The position numbers were made by a program, and so were the translations under genes. This document shows positions 46,049 to 57,779 of a stretch of 64,000 nt of DNA, in pieces. The first letter of the stretch is position 1. Each line of letters begins with the position of its first letter. This DNA comes from Lithobates sylvaticus. Lineage: Eukaryota > Chordata > Amphibia > Anura > Ranidae. The stretch lies in contig CM053030.1 of assembly GCA_028564925.1 (NCBI GenBank), forward strand, positions 403,821,603-403,885,602, given 5' to 3'. Below the pieces are notes generated by a model. The model did no database searches. It was not told where the DNA came from and saw only the letters and a program-made list of their open reading frames with translations.

Positions 46049-46895
46049 ACCACTTCCGGACTGCCCACCACACATATACTGAGGCCGTGCAGCCCGGCTG
46101 CGCAAAACAACGTACCTGTACGTTGTTCGCACTCCCTGGTCTGGGGCGTGTCGCCGGCCACCTGCTCCCGCTGTGATTGGACACAGTGGGAGCCAATCAG
46201 TGGGGGCCAGAGGGCGCAATGGCCGAGGGCCACCCATGATCGTTCTCGGGAATGACAGAACCGTGGTCTGCCTATGTAAACAAGGCTGAGCGTCGTTCTG
46301 TCACAGACAAAGAGAAAGATCTGTGATTCCTAGTAATCAGGAACACTGATCTCTCTCTTTATCCAGGGTCACCATCCACCACACAGTTAGTAAACACACC
46401 CAGGGAACACATTTAATCCTTTGATTGCCCTTGATGTTAACCCCTTCCCTGCCAGTATACTGTTTTTTTAGCACTGATCACTGTATTGGTAACACTGGTC
46501 CCCAAAAAGTGTAATTTAGTGTCCAATTTGTCTGCCGCAATGTCGCAGTCCCGCTAAAAATCACTGATCTCCACCATTACTAGTAAAAAAATAGTCCCTA
46601 AATCTATCCCATACTTTGTAGATGTAACCAATCAATATATGCTAATTGGGATTTTTTTTTACCAAAAATATGTAGCAGTATACAAATTCCTAAATTGATG
46701 AAGAAATTTGATTTTTTACATATTTTTATTAGATATGTTTTATAGTAGAAAGTAAAAAATATTGTTTGTTTTTTTTCAAAATTGTTGCTCTTTTTTTGTT
46801 TATAGCACACAAAATAAAAACGGCAAAGGTGATCAAATACCACCAAAAGAAAGCTCTATTTGTGGGAAAAAAGGACATCAATTTTGTTTGGGTCC
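46049..46895 (+). repeat. Ranid interspersed repeat, TAACCACTTCC type
   Basis: Begins TTAACCACTTCCGGACTGCC and includes GTTAACCCCTTCCCTGCCAG near 46439 and CACCAAAAGAAAGCTC near 46841, a combination I know from ranid DNA. Part of it (46224-46404) matches 24018-24181. Pieces of the same superfamily, in various states, lie at 16120-16230 and 57780-58000. Class unknown; no coding. 45448-46048 and 46896-47690 show no gene. Confidence 0.6.
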
Positions 46896-47763
46896 GGGAA
46901 AAACAGCCCTGAGTTTTTCTGAATCTGCTAGTTACCCAACCCCATGCTTAAATGGGATCTGTTGTGCTGGTTATCCATTACTGTACAGTGCCAAATGCCA
47001 ATACTGTCACTGAGATTAATTAACAAATAGATTCTGGCACTCACTTCTAAAAAAAGAAACAATCCAGCAGAAAAACAATGGGTAGGTCACAATCACCTTG
47101 CTTGCTATCTATTTTTAGATTTGCTAAACTCTTTCAAATGCAGTCATTATCTATTTAACCTTCTTTGCCCATTACTTTTAGACATTCACTGCAGAAGTAA
47201 AATGACTATCACATAATGAATGACCACTATGGACAAAATTATCTGATGAAGTGTCTCTCTTGTGGCCTTTGTAGTGAAATGTGACATTCAGATGCTCTAA
47301 AATAGGATAATAAGCAATGCTTGTTCACATAGATGGGTTGCCCCTGTTTTAGGTTCATGGTTTTCACTACTGATCCATCCTGCAGAATTACGTTCAGCTT
47401 CATAATGGATAGATTGTTAATTCAGATTTCCAAATAACTTTGTTAAAATGCAGAGACTGTGTTTTCTTTTTGTCATAAGTCAATTACTGATTTAAATACT
47501 CTACATGCAATGGATGCTTAAAGACCAGCAATCATCAGTCTAACAATCAATAACCTGCCAATTATGTCCATATCCCATAATAAAGAAAATGGAAAATCAA
47601 CAAGTCAACTGGCAGGAATAACAGACAATAAATCAATGTAAAACAATATATGTAGTGCATCCAAGCAATGCATGCATTTTCCTTATGTTTATTAATTAAA
47701 AAGCCCTGCAAATAGAGAAAAATGACTGTTTATCTGGCAGAAATGCATTTGGCTCCTATGTAG

Positions 47764-48490
47764 GCAAGTGACAATCCGCATCTGGTGGCAGGCGACGTGG
47801 CAAGTGACAATCCGCATCTGGTGGCAAGTGACAATCTGCATCTGGTGGCAGGCGACGTGGCAAGTGACAATCCGCATCTGGTGGCAGGCGACGTGGCAAG
47901 TGACAATCCACCTCTGGTGGCAGGTGACGTAGCAAGTGACAATCCGCATCTGGTGGCAGGCGACATGGCAAGTGACAATCCACATCTGGTGGTAGGTGAC
48001 GTGGCAAGTGACAATCCACATCTGGTGGCAAGCGACGTGGCAAGTGACAATCCGCATCTGGTGGCAAGTGACAATCCACATCTGGTGGCAGGCGACGTGG
48101 CAAGTGACAACCCGCATCTGGTGGCAAGTGACAATCTGCATCTGGTGGCAGGCGACGTGGCAAGTGACAATCCACATCTGGTGGCAGGCAACGTGGCAAG
48201 TGACAATCCACCTCTGGTGGCAGGTGACGTAGCAAGTGACAATCCGCATCTGGTGGCAGGCGACGTGGCAAGTGACAATCCACATCTGGTGGCAGGCGAC
48301 GTGACAAGTGACAATCCGCATCTGGTGGCAGGCGACGTGGCAAGTGACAATCCGCATCTGGTGGCAGGCGACGTGGCAAGTGACAGCCTGCACCTGAAGG
48401 CAGGCAACGTAGCAAGTGACAAACTGGACCTGAAGGCAGGTGATGTGACAAGTGGCAAGCTGCATCTGGTGGCAGGTGACAGTGGCAAGT
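47764..48490 (+). repeat. 36-bp minisatellite built from a 12-bp module
   Basis: About twenty units of GTGGCAAGTGAC + AATCCGCATCTG + GTGGCAGGCGAC type, plus 24-bp variants lacking the last module. Because every unit is a multiple of three, frames stay open on both strands (up to 267 codons minus, 235 plus), which imitates a gene. There is no codon bias toward one frame, so I do not call a protein. A degenerate related stretch lies at 53340-53460 inside a hAT MITE, in inverse orientation. Confidence 0.9.
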
Positions 48491-48499
48491 GACACGCTC

Positions 48500-48720
48500 A
48501 GGGCTCCAACTGATTCTGCATTATGGATAGTTGTAGTATTACATTTTATATTACAATATGGAAATAATGCGCTTTAATCATCCTAAAACCATATCAACCA
48601 TGGCCCCATGATGATTGGAGCGCCAACCCCAGCCATTGTCCTGACAAATTGCCTGCGAAAAACTGCATCTCCCCCCCCCACCACCACCATTGTGATTGGC
48701 TGTCACAGAGGTCACAGGGT
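48500..48720 (-). mobile_element. Relic of the hAT MITE family of 52982-53623
   Basis: Inverted match to 53200-53345: GAGCGCCAACCCCAGCCATT here pairs with AATGGCTGGTATTGGCGCTT there, followed by the same TGCATTATGG string next to the minisatellite. So the 36-bp array is the expanded internal part of this family. Ends were not found. Confidence 0.6.
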
Positions 48721-48959
48721 CGGGAGCCAGTCCAATGGCTATGATCATTAGCGAGGACTGAGAGCTGTCTGTCAAAGCTCTGTCTCTATGCAGGGAGTGC
48801 ACAGTGAGCATGTTCTTAGCAGAGAAACATTGGCCACCCAGAGACATATATGTATGGTGTATGGGCATTAAAACCCATCTTTTTGCCGTGACACATATGT
48901 GTTGCGCAGATGTCAGGAAAGGAACATTCATGTACACAGATGTTCACATCTAAGGAACT

Positions 48960-50320
48960 CTGTCCGTATATGGATTACGTGAGCAGGTGCGCATGCGCAA
49001 GCGTTCATTGGTGCTAGGAGGGCTATTTAAACTGCACTAGTGCAGTGTGTCAGTGCCGTTTGGTCTACTATGTTCCTGTATTCCTTCTGCTCATCTGTCC
49101 TGCTGTTACAGACCTTGGCCTGACTCCTGACCACTCTTCAGCCTACTGCCTGAACCTGATCTGCTCACAAGTTGCTGACCTGGACTGTTTCACTGTCTTG
49201 TGCCTATCCTGAACCTGCACCCAGGGTCGGTGCTACCACTAGGCGAGGCAGCCACTGCCACCTAGGGCACAACTACAGCTGCTGTGCACACAGCTCTCTG
49301 GTGTGGAGATGACAACAGCCTTGTGTGTAGAGCCGGGTGTCTCAGTCTGACAGGACTGACAAACACGAGGAGGAGGGAGGAGTGCAGAGACAGTGCAGCT
49401 CATTAACTGGGGCATTTTAATAAGCAGCAGAATTTTTGTGGAGCCGCTCCGCACTACATGTGTATGGGAGAGATCTGCACTCTCCTCCTATGAACAATAC
49501 AAAGACCAGCCTGGAAGTGTCTTCTGCCCAGCTCCCGACACTTGTCTTGGACACTGACACACACTGATAAAGTCCAAGCTTGGGAGCCGTAGATCCCTTG
49601 TATAGGGAGACATCAATGTAGAAATTGCAGCCGACTGGAGCTTGTAAATGCTGCCCTATACACACCACTGACCCCTGAGCCTTTACAGTTCAACACATGC
49701 ACCCCACTCACTGCTGTGCAAACAGAGCGCTCTGCACACACTCAGCCCCCCCTATTTACTACATGACAGAAAACAGTTCCTTTGGCTTTCTGCTACTTTT
49801 AGGACAGGATGACACCAGCTCTTCCTCCTGGTAACCCAGAGCTCTCTGGAATATTCCACCCCTTCCCCAATCACACTGCACATGTCACGGTGTGGCAGGT
49901 TGGAAGCAGAGGGTGTGGGTGATGATCGGAGTCCTGCTACACATGCTGTTACTGGAGCCAATATCAGTGCTGTGCAGGGCGGTCACTGTGTCGGCTTTCT
50001 TTGTTTCTTTCTTCTGCTGGTGATTACCCATGGAAATCACTGCCTACTGTTCAGGCTGCTGGCCACTAGTCCCTATGTATTCTCCTGGTTACTGCTGATA
50101 CTTGTGCAGCCTGGGGATGCAGCATTTACTAGAAATGGGCTGTATTATATAATTCCTATCATTAGCATCCACAGGGGGTGTGCTAGGTGTGCACACCCCA
50201 ATCACTACTGCCCAGGCTTCCCATTTGTCCCCCGGCAGTGCTGCTGGCTTCCCTTCTTTCCCCAAAGCTGCTGCGGGGGATATTTCAGGATGGAGAGTGA
50301 GGGGAGGGGCTAATAAATAT
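48960..50320. other. Repeat-like intergenic stretch, no gene
   Basis: 48960-49220 has GCGCATGCGCAAGCG and a CCTGAACCTGATCTGC-rich tail that may be an old repeat end. At 49223 a CAGGGTCGGTGC start followed by ACTAGGCGAGGC resembles a hAT-like terminus without a visible partner. The 143-codon ORF at 49882-50313 has no recognisable domain. Confidence 0.4.
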
Positions 50321-50332
50321 GTCATTCAACAG

Positions 50333-51129
50333 CAGTGTTGGTCATCTTACTTTAAAAAAGTAATTAGTTAAGTTACAAATTACTTCTCCCAAAAATTAAT
50401 TGCGTTAGTAACTCAGTTACTACATTGGAAAAGTAATTAGTTACACAGCAAAGTAACTGTGACTTTTTTTATATTCTATACGTGTAACTAAGGGGCGGGT
50501 CTAGTATTACTGTAAGCAAGGGGCGTATTGTTATATATCATGTAACCAAGGAGCTGCTCTATTATTACTCTAACCAAGGGGCAGATCTGTCATAGCGTGT
50601 AAGCAAGGGGCGGGTCTATTATTATTATATCGTGTAAGGGGCAGATGGCTACAGAAGAGGGCGAATGTTAAATTAATGGGCAGAGCTCGATATATAACAA
50701 TAATAATAAATGCGCCCCTTGGTTACAGTAATACTAGACCCGCCCCTTAGTTACACGATAGATGCCCCTTGCAGAGTAGCACGAGCATCTGGAGCGTGCA
50801 GCATCGCTTTGTACAATTACATGTTAACTGCACCTGCGCGGTGTAGAGTTCACTCAGAGCTGTTTAGGTTCGGCAATTTTGGTAAGCTCCGTAGTCCTTC
50901 GTACTGGGCAAGCGATGCGCCTGCTTCCGGTGGGGGGAATTTTTCGGCAGGACACCGGAATTACACTACTGCCATCTAGTGGCGGTAGATGTAATTTCGG
51001 TAACGCTGCCCAAGTAATGGGAACTGCGTTACTATGAGGGGAAAAGTAATCAGTTAGATTACTCGTTACCCTCTAAAGTAACTGCGTTAAGTAACTCCCT
51101 TTATGTTAACTCAGTTACTTACATCACTG
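50333..51129. mobile_element. 797-bp hAT MITE, AGTAACTAAGTTACT type
   Basis: Starts CAGTGTTGGTCATCTTAC and ends TTACTTACATCACTG, flanked by the perfect 8-bp duplication TTCAACAG (50325-50332, 51130-51137). The subterminal parts are dense in GTAACT/AGTTAC. The centre has paired arms of GGGGCGGGTCTAGTATTACT (near 50490) and its complement near 50710-50750. Widespread hAT non-autonomous type in fish and frogs. 51138-51825 shows repeat-like sequence only. Confidence 0.93.
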
Positions 51130-52094
51130 TTCAACAGTGCCTTCCTTTTCTAAATAAACACAGTGAACACACGCACTCACTGTGTTCAATCATAATGGAA
51201 GCATAGTAAACTATGTTTACTATGCTTCAGTTTGTGAATGAACAGGAAGCTGCTCAGCACAGAGCACTGTCCCATGCAACTGAGATTGCAGAGAAAGACA
51301 TGTGTGTTTGAGCTTTAGGATGCACACCCTAATGCAATAGGCTGAGCACAACCTATGATTCCCATAGACACACTCCTAAACCTTGTGGACAGCCTTCCCA
51401 GAACAGCTGTTGCTGCAAAGAGTGGGCCAACTCAATATTGAACCCTACAGACTGGGATGCCATAAAGTCCATATGCGTGTAAAGGCAAGCATCACAATAC
51501 TTTTGGTATTATAGTGTATGTCTATATCATTTTGACACATAAGATCCCACTTTCTTTTAAAGTAATATTAGAAAGGGTACCTGGCATCATATCTCCTTGA
51601 TTTAACCCCCTTTGTAGCGTTGTAACTTCTAATTTAAATATTGTTAGTCACATAGATTTCCTTTAAGGGCCTTCTGAGTTTATGTGTTCAGTACTATATA
51701 CTGGCATTTTCTATACAGTATATTCTGTCATTTGCTTATTGTATGTTAGTGAACAGCTAACTAAGGTCAACTCGAAACTCAAAGCACTTCTCCAACATTT
51801 TTAATATAGTATAGAGCTGGTCTATGACAGAGGTGTAACTAGAACCTTCAGGGCCCCGGTGCAAGAAACCATGATGGGCCCCTCTGCCCCCCCCCCCCTT
51901 CCACCCGATCCCCAGGCTTCCAATTTTTGGAGGGTGTCCATCGACATCCTCCCAGAACCCTGCTTCTCGCATGCCCCCTGGGAGGTGCATCCAGCGCAAT
52001 CACAGCGTTATCCGCAGGCCCTTTCATCCCACGCTGTGTCTATGTGAGGAAAGGACTGCTGTTAACTATCAAGAATGTCTGCTACAGTCAGTAA

Positions 52095-52600
52095 ATAGTT
52101 TACACTGATAATCAGTGCCCCAATCATCAGTGCCATCTATCAGTGCTCATCAATGACACCTATTAGTGCCCATCAATGCTGCCGGTCAGTGCTCATTAAT
52201 GCCGCCTATCAGTGTCCAGTAATTCCGCCTACAAGTGTTACCCATCAGTGTTCATTAATGCCGTCTATTAGTGCCCATCAATTCTGCCTATCAGCACCTA
52301 TCAGTGCTCATTAATGCTGCCTATCAGTGTCCATCAATTCCTCCTACAAGTGTTACCTATCAGTGCTCATTAATGCTGCTTATTAGTGCCCATTAATTCT
52401 GCCTATCAGCACCACCTATCAGTGCTCATTAATGCCGCCTAACAGCATCCATCATTGCCACCTATCAGTACTCTTCAATGCTGTCCATCAGCGCCATCTG
52501 CCTATCAGTGTTCCTTAGTGTCCATCAGTGCTTATCAGTGCATTCTATCAGTGCTTATTAGTGCCTTCTATCAGTGATCATCAGTGCCGTCTGCCTTCTC
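52095..52600 (+). repeat. Degenerate tandem repeat, CATCAGTGCC type
   Basis: Many imperfect units of roughly 20-32 bp around CTATCAGTGCTCATTAATGC, with CCATCAATTC variants. Highly diverged between units. Non-coding. Confidence 0.75.
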
Positions 52601-52981
52601 ATGACAGCATGGCTCTGAGCAGAGAGTGTGTCTCTCATGGAACAGCAGCACAGAGCCATCATTGACAGTTCTATCTACCCCTCCTGCACCGCGGGAAATG
52701 TGAGCACACACAGGAGAGGGGAGGGGGAGAAGAGGGAGCAGATCAGCGGAGGGGGAGATAGAACTGTCAATGCCGGCTCTGTGCTGTTCCATGAGAGGCA
52801 CGCTCTCTGCTCAGAGCCGTGTGAATAGCAACCCTGCTGGGGCCCCCACAGTGACCCCCATCGCAAGTGCGACTGTTGCGACCAACCTAGCAACCAACCA
52901 CTGCTGGAATGTTAGTAAGTGGCGGGCAGGAACCGGGACTTCCACGGTGGGAGTACAGCACCGCTGAACCCGGTAAGAGAT

Positions 52982-53623
52982 CAGGGGTGTATCCAGAGTC
53001 TAGTCTCTAGAGGGGCACTGCCAGGAAAAAAGTGATGAAAGTGTTAAGAACAACTTCGACAGTCTTAACACTTTTATCAACTTCTTTGTGATCTCCCCAT
53101 GGGCCTCCTGATGCACTACAGCAGCAGTTCCCAACCTTTCTGGCACCTGGGACTAGCTGCGTGGAAGAAAATGATGCCAAGGCCTGAGGGGGGGAAATGC
53201 TGTTTTTCCCTGACAATTTGTCGGGGCAATGGCTGGTATTGGCGCTTCAATCATCACGGCACCATGGTTGGTATGGTGTCAGGATGATTGAAGCGCATTG
53301 TTTCTATCATTACATTGTAATAGAAAACTCACCATAATGCAGAATCAGTGTCACTTGCCACATCACCTGATGAGGATTGTCATTTGCCATTAAAAGCAGA
53401 ATTTCACTTGCCACAAGATGCGGATTGTCACTTTCCCCAAGATGCAGATTCTCAGTTGCCCACCCCTACTGGGCCCACTCACCATCCTGCCTGCCCACTA
53501 CTTTCTCAGGGACCTGGACTGTCTGCCCATCTGCTCATCTGTCTGGCCCACTCACTGTTCTGTTCGGCAGCTACTTTTTCAGGGGGCGGAGTTGCCCCAT
53601 TGCCCCCCCTGGATCCGCCCCTG
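52982..53623. mobile_element. 642-bp hAT MITE carrying minisatellite seeds
   Basis: Starts CAGGGGTGTATCCAGAG and ends CCCTGGATCCGCCCCTG, flanked by TAAGAGAT (52974-52981) and TAAGAGAC (53624-53631), 7 of 8 matching. The interior 53340-53460 has a few degenerate units with CACTTGCCACA and GATGCGGATTGTCA, homologous in inverse orientation to the 47764-48490 array. Confidence 0.85.
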
Positions 53624-54090
53624 TAAGAGACACAGGGCTATGGGCCCCAGAAGCCACCCCCTAGTGACGCCACTGCTGCTCACTTTACTAAATACCTTCT
53701 ACAGCTTATAGTTTAGTATGAACTAGTTATGAACAAGTTATCTCTGACACTATATTTGTTCTGTACAGTGCATCCGGAAAGTATTCACAGCGCTTCACTT
53801 TTTCCACATTTTGTTATGTTATAGCCTTATTCCAAAATGGATTCAATTCATTATTTTCCTCAACATTTTACAAACAATACCCCATAATGACAACGTGAAA
53901 GAAGTTTGTTTGAAATCTTTTGCAAATGTATTTAAAAAAAAAAAATCACATGCATATACTGTAAGTATTCACAGCCTGTGCTTAATATTTTGTTGAAGCA
54001 CCTTTGGCACTAATTACAGCCTCAAGTCTTTTTTAGTTTCTCCCATTCTTCTTTGCAGGACCTCTCAAGCTCATCAGGTTGGATGGGGAG

Positions 54091-54708
54091 TGTAAGGCCC
54101 CTTTCACACTTATACGACTTTTCCCACGATTTGGGACTGCAAAGTAGCATGACAAGTAGTTCCCCATGATTTCCAATGACAGCCATTCATATTAGTACGA
54201 CTTCAAGTCGTTCTGACTTAAAAATAGTCCCTGCGCTACTTTGGTCCGATTTTGATGCCACTTACACAGACATTCCTTGAAATCGCAGCAGCGAATCGTG
54301 GTAAAATCACGCGATTTTGAAGTCGCACAAGTGTGAAAGGGGCCTAAAGGAAAGTTGTAAGTTTTGTATATACTTGTATTCTATTTTGTATGTATTACAC
54401 ACTGCCCTCACTGTGCACACAGCACTAATAATGTTTTCAGTACATGTTTGCATTCTTTCGAGTCCTGATTAGAATTAGTCTACCTGTGTTACGCACCTTG
54501 TTACCATAAACGTACAATTGTAATATTATTGTGATACCTACGTAATCATGTGTATAAAAACCTTCAATAGCGTTATAATAAAGCAGAACAGTTATTTGGA
54601 AAGATGTGGAGTGTATCTATTGTGTCCGTTCCCTACTGTAGTAGTTATTAATTTGAAACCACTAATCAATATGAGGATAGGAGTTGCCTATCTATAAATT
54701 CCCATGTC
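54091..54708. mobile_element. Possible solo-LTR-like insertion in the Tc1 element
   Basis: The Tc1 sequence is split here with GGGAG on both sides (54086-54090, 54709-54713). The inserted DNA starts TGTAA and contains GTATAAAAACC near 54553 and AATAAAGCAG near 54578, as an LTR would (promoter box, polyadenylation signal). The right end does not read CA, so the assignment is weak. It itself carries a Harbinger-type MITE. Fossil, no internal coding. Confidence 0.35.
54096..54344. mobile_element. Harbinger-type MITE, 249 bp
   Basis: Ends GGCCCCTTTCACACTT and AAGTGTGAAAGGGGCC, flanked by TAA (54093-54095, 54345-54347). Same terminal type as 19884-20256. Innermost member of a three-level nest. 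Confidence 0.92.
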
Positions 54709-55556
54709 GGGAGCATCGGTGCACAGTCATTTTCAGATCTCTCCAGAGATGTTCAATCAGGTTCAAGTCTGGTCTCTGCCTGGGCCACTCAAGCACATTC
54801 ACAGAGTTGTCCCATAGCCACTCCTGTTATCTTCGCTGTATGCGTAGGGTCGTTGTCCTGTTGGAAGATGAACCTTCACCCGAGTCTGAGCTCCAGAGTG
54901 CTCTGGAACAGGTTTTCATCTAGGATGTCTCTGTTCATTGCTGCATTCATCTTTCCCTCAATTCTGACTAGTCTCCCAGTTCATACCACTGAAAAACATC
55001 CCCACAGCATGATGCTGCCACCACTATGCTTCACTGTAGGGGTGGTATTAGCTAGGTAAGGAGCGGTGCCTGGTTTCCTCCAGACATTACGCTTGCCTTT
55101 CAGGTCAAAGAGTTCATTGTTTCATCAGACCAGAGAATTTTGGTTCTCGTGGTCTGTGAGTCCTTCAGGTGCCTTTTGGCAAACTCCAGGCAGGCTGTCA
55201 TGTGGCTTCCGTCTGGCCACTCTACCATACAGGCCTGATTGGTGGAGTGCTGCAGAGATGGTTGTTCTTCTGGACGGTTCTCCTCTCTCTACAGAGAAAT
55301 GCTGGAGCTCTGTCAGAGTGACCGTCAGGTTCTTGGTCACCTCCCTGACTAAGGCCCTTCTCCCCCGATCACTCAGTTTGGCCAGGCAGCCCACTCTACA
55401 AAGAGTTCTGGTGGTTCTAAACTTCTTCCAATTGATGGAGGCCACTGTGCTCATTGGGACCTTCAATGCTGCAGACAATTTTCTGTACCCTTTCCCAGAT
55501 CTGTGCCTCGATACAATCCTGTCTCTGAGGTCTACAGACAATTCCTTGGACTTCAT
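54700..55556 (-). pseudogene. Tc1 transposase remnant
   Basis: The N-terminal 143 codons are open (55556-55125): MKSKELSVDLRDRIVSRH and STVASI (first helix-turn-helix), RPAKLS-like AKLSDRGRRALVREV (the GRR/AT-hook region), then RRTTISAALHQSGLYGR. The catalytic half appears in other frames near 54700-54900 as DNDPTHTAK-like and [12 protein letters not shown], so DD34E can be traced. Several breaks; dead. The antisense frame 55066-55575 is a shadow. Confidence 0.85.
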
Positions 55557-55934
55557 GGCTTGGTTTGTGCTCTGACATGCACTGTTAACTGTGGGACCTT
55601 ATACAGACAGGTATGTACCTTTCCAAATCATGTCAAATCAACTGAATTTACCACAGGTGGACTCCAATGAAGTTGTAGAAACATCTCCAGGATGGTCAGT
55701 GTAAACAGGATGCACTTGAGTTAAATTTCATGGTAAAGGCTGTGAATACTTATGTACAGTACATGTGATATTTTTTGTTTTTTAATTTTAATAAATTTGC
55801 AAAGATTTCAAACAAAATTCTTTCACGTTGTCATTATGGAGTATTGTTTGTAGAGTTTTGAGGAAAATAATGAATTTAATCCATTTTGGAATAAGGCTGT
55901 GTTGGCCCTGTGAATACTTTACGGAAGCACTGTA

Positions 55935-57407
55935 TATGTTAAAATCAGCCACCTTTGTACTGTCCCTGTCTTAACCTTTTTCATACACCACTAAATATTT
56001 ATTCTATAAAATAATTTCAGTTTTGCTATGAGACCAGTCGCTGGTACTGTTATATGTTCCCTTCTCTTATAATATAAGTTATCTATATTCTTTTACACAG
56101 CATGTGCCTGTAAAAATATTTATCACTCATAAGGGAACACTTAAAGAATAAGGGTACAAAATATCACCAGGAACTGCTATAGTAGCACAATTCTGCAAAG
56201 ACTTTTAATTAAATCACTATAATTACCAACTTAATTGCCATACTGGGACATTGGACTTCCACTAACAGGGTAATCAGAACTGTTAGGAGCAATAGTTCCC
56301 CAGATGACCATGAAATGGTGCTTGGCTTAGATAACACAGGAAACTAGCAAAGGAGAGATTCTTCAAATGTACAGTATGTTGAGACAAAATAAATAAAAAA
56401 ATGCACTACATCTCAACAAAATAAGCACTTTTCCCCATGTTTGACTGTTTAAAAAAAAAAAAATACTGAAAGTACAGGAAACAAAACTTGTTCAAAAGTA
56501 CCTGTAAGATATCGTGGCTGCTCTTACATTTCTGTGCCTACAGTCTGTGCTGCACTGAAATATATTTTCATGTATTTACATATATTAGAATATCAATATT
56601 ACCTGTTCTTTTTTTTAATTATCTTCACAAAGTTCCCTACACCTGAGGCCCCAACCTCTACATAGAAGTGCATTGTATGTAAAAGTTAGCTATTTTGTTC
56701 AAAAATAAAATCTATAAATAAATTGCATTTACATCTACTTTGTTTAATTTTGCAACCTTTTTATTACAGTTCATTCCTTTCCAGTTTATTTGCACACATA
56801 CTGCAGGGAACAGCTGTGAATTTGTAAGCCATATTTTTAACCTTCAAACTTGGGAATACTTTTGTCTTTTATTCTTTTCACCTTTATGGTTATAATAAAA
56901 ACTTAACATGTATTTTATTTTAAATTTTACTTAGAGAATTACTTTGCCTCAAAGGCATTCCTGTAGCCCATGGCTGTTTTTCCGTAACACCTGTTGAATA
57001 TCAACCAGCCTAGCAATAAAACTAGCTGCGTTTAAGGCTTAGATTAACACTAGACTCTTACATTTGTTTTATTTAAATGCAAAGGAATTGATCTGGGAAG
57101 TCTAAACAAACGTTATACTTCCCGGATCACTTTCTCCTGCATTTAAATTTACATGCATTTATATGCGTTTAGACCGATTCAGGGTGTCTGATCTGCCCCT
57201 GGACACACAGATTTCTATTTTCTCTAAATGCAAGAAACCCAAATGCATCTAAATGCAAATAAACACAGTGGGAATTATAGCATTTAAAATCACTACATGC
57301 ATTTATATACATTTAGAAATATCCAATAAACACATATAAATGTGTATATGCCACTGCCAATCTGAATGAGGCTAACCCATTGTTTTACAATGTTCAGTGA
57401 TTAATCC
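55935..57407. other. AT-rich intergenic stretch, no gene
   Basis: No ORF or domain that I can recognise. 57060-57340 is dense in AAATGCA/TGCATTTA motifs, including ATGCAAAT-like octamers, and looks like an old degenerate repeat. Confidence 0.5.
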
Positions 57408-57740
57408 TTAAAGCGGAGGCCAAAAAAATAAAAATAAAAGCCAGCAGCTACACATTTTGCAGCTACTGGCTTTTAATAATAGGACACTTACCTGTCCAGC
57501 GATGTCGGCACCACAGCTGATGTTTTTTATGTTTCCATCAACTGTCGGGTGCTGCCGCCGCCATTGCGAGTAAGGGAACCTGGCAGTGTAGCCTTACGGC
57601 TTCACGCCGGGAACCCTACTGTGCATACGCGAGGCCCCCGCTCCTCTCTCTTACTGGCCTGGCGACAGGGGGAGGAGGAGGGAGCATCATGGGCCGCGGC
57701 GCAGACTCCCAAAAGTGAGAACAGGGGGAGAGGAGACAAA
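57408..57740 (+). mobile_element. TTAA-flanked MITE, left part only
   Basis: Starts TTAAAGCGGAGGCC, then AAAAGCCAGCAGCTACA, matching the start of 38787-39235. It keeps the ACCTGTCCAGCGATGTCGGC part and is lost by about 57740. The 125-codon ORF over it (57549-57926) is a chance frame. Confidence 0.6.
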
Positions 57741-57779
57741 AGAGCAGAAGATTATATAGATTATATAAAGATTATACTT

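Larger units (their letters stand above)
24244..46404 (+). repeat. Tandem segmental duplication, copy B
   Basis: This is the second head-to-tail copy. Hand alignment of 14561-15099 against its partner near 29200-29742 gives about 14 differences, roughly 2.5%. Copy-specific insertions are the hAT MITE at 29000, the Harbinger element at 31617, the Harbinger MITE at 37520 and the TA-flanked MITE at 42500. The block 38183-42115 is also unique to B. The right edge lies inside a ranid interspersed repeat near 46404, where similarity to copy A stops. Confidence 0.93.
51826..53683. mobile_element. Outer hAT-like MITE with nested insertion
   Basis: Left end CAGAGGTGTAACTAG, followed by GGGCCCCGGTGC. 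Right end ATGGGCCCC...CTAGTGACGCCACTG. Inverted similarity extends about 15 bp plus the GGGCCC motif. No 8-bp flank match is visible, so ends are approximate. It contains the degenerate array 52095-52600 and the inserted element 52982-53623. Confidence 0.5.
53766..55932 (-). mobile_element. Tc1-type element, second family, with nested insertions
   Basis: Starts CAGTGCATCCGGAAAGTATT and ends ATACTTTACGGAAGCACTG, flanked by TA (53764-53765, 55933-55934). The inner direct repeat TCCACATTTTGTTATG is typical of a common fish and frog Tc1 family. The 620-bp insertion at 54091-54708 splits its 3' coding half. Without it the element is about 1.55 kb. 53690-53765 is plain flank. Confidence 0.93.

Noticed and set aside
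47692-48495. Long ORFs on both strands (up to 267 codons) with repeated HLPPDADC-type peptides
   Set aside because: Frames are open only because the minisatellite unit is a multiple of three. Three minus frames and one plus frame are open at once.
49882-50313. 143-codon ORF with a hydrophobic middle (CFFLLLVITHG)
   Set aside because: Repeat-like surroundings, no homologous copy in the window and no recognisable family; a chance frame is more likely than a membrane protein.
57060-57340. Cluster of ATGCAAAT-like octamers as a possible enhancer
   Set aside because: The motifs follow from a degenerate AAATGCATTTA repeat; no promoter or gene lies nearby.
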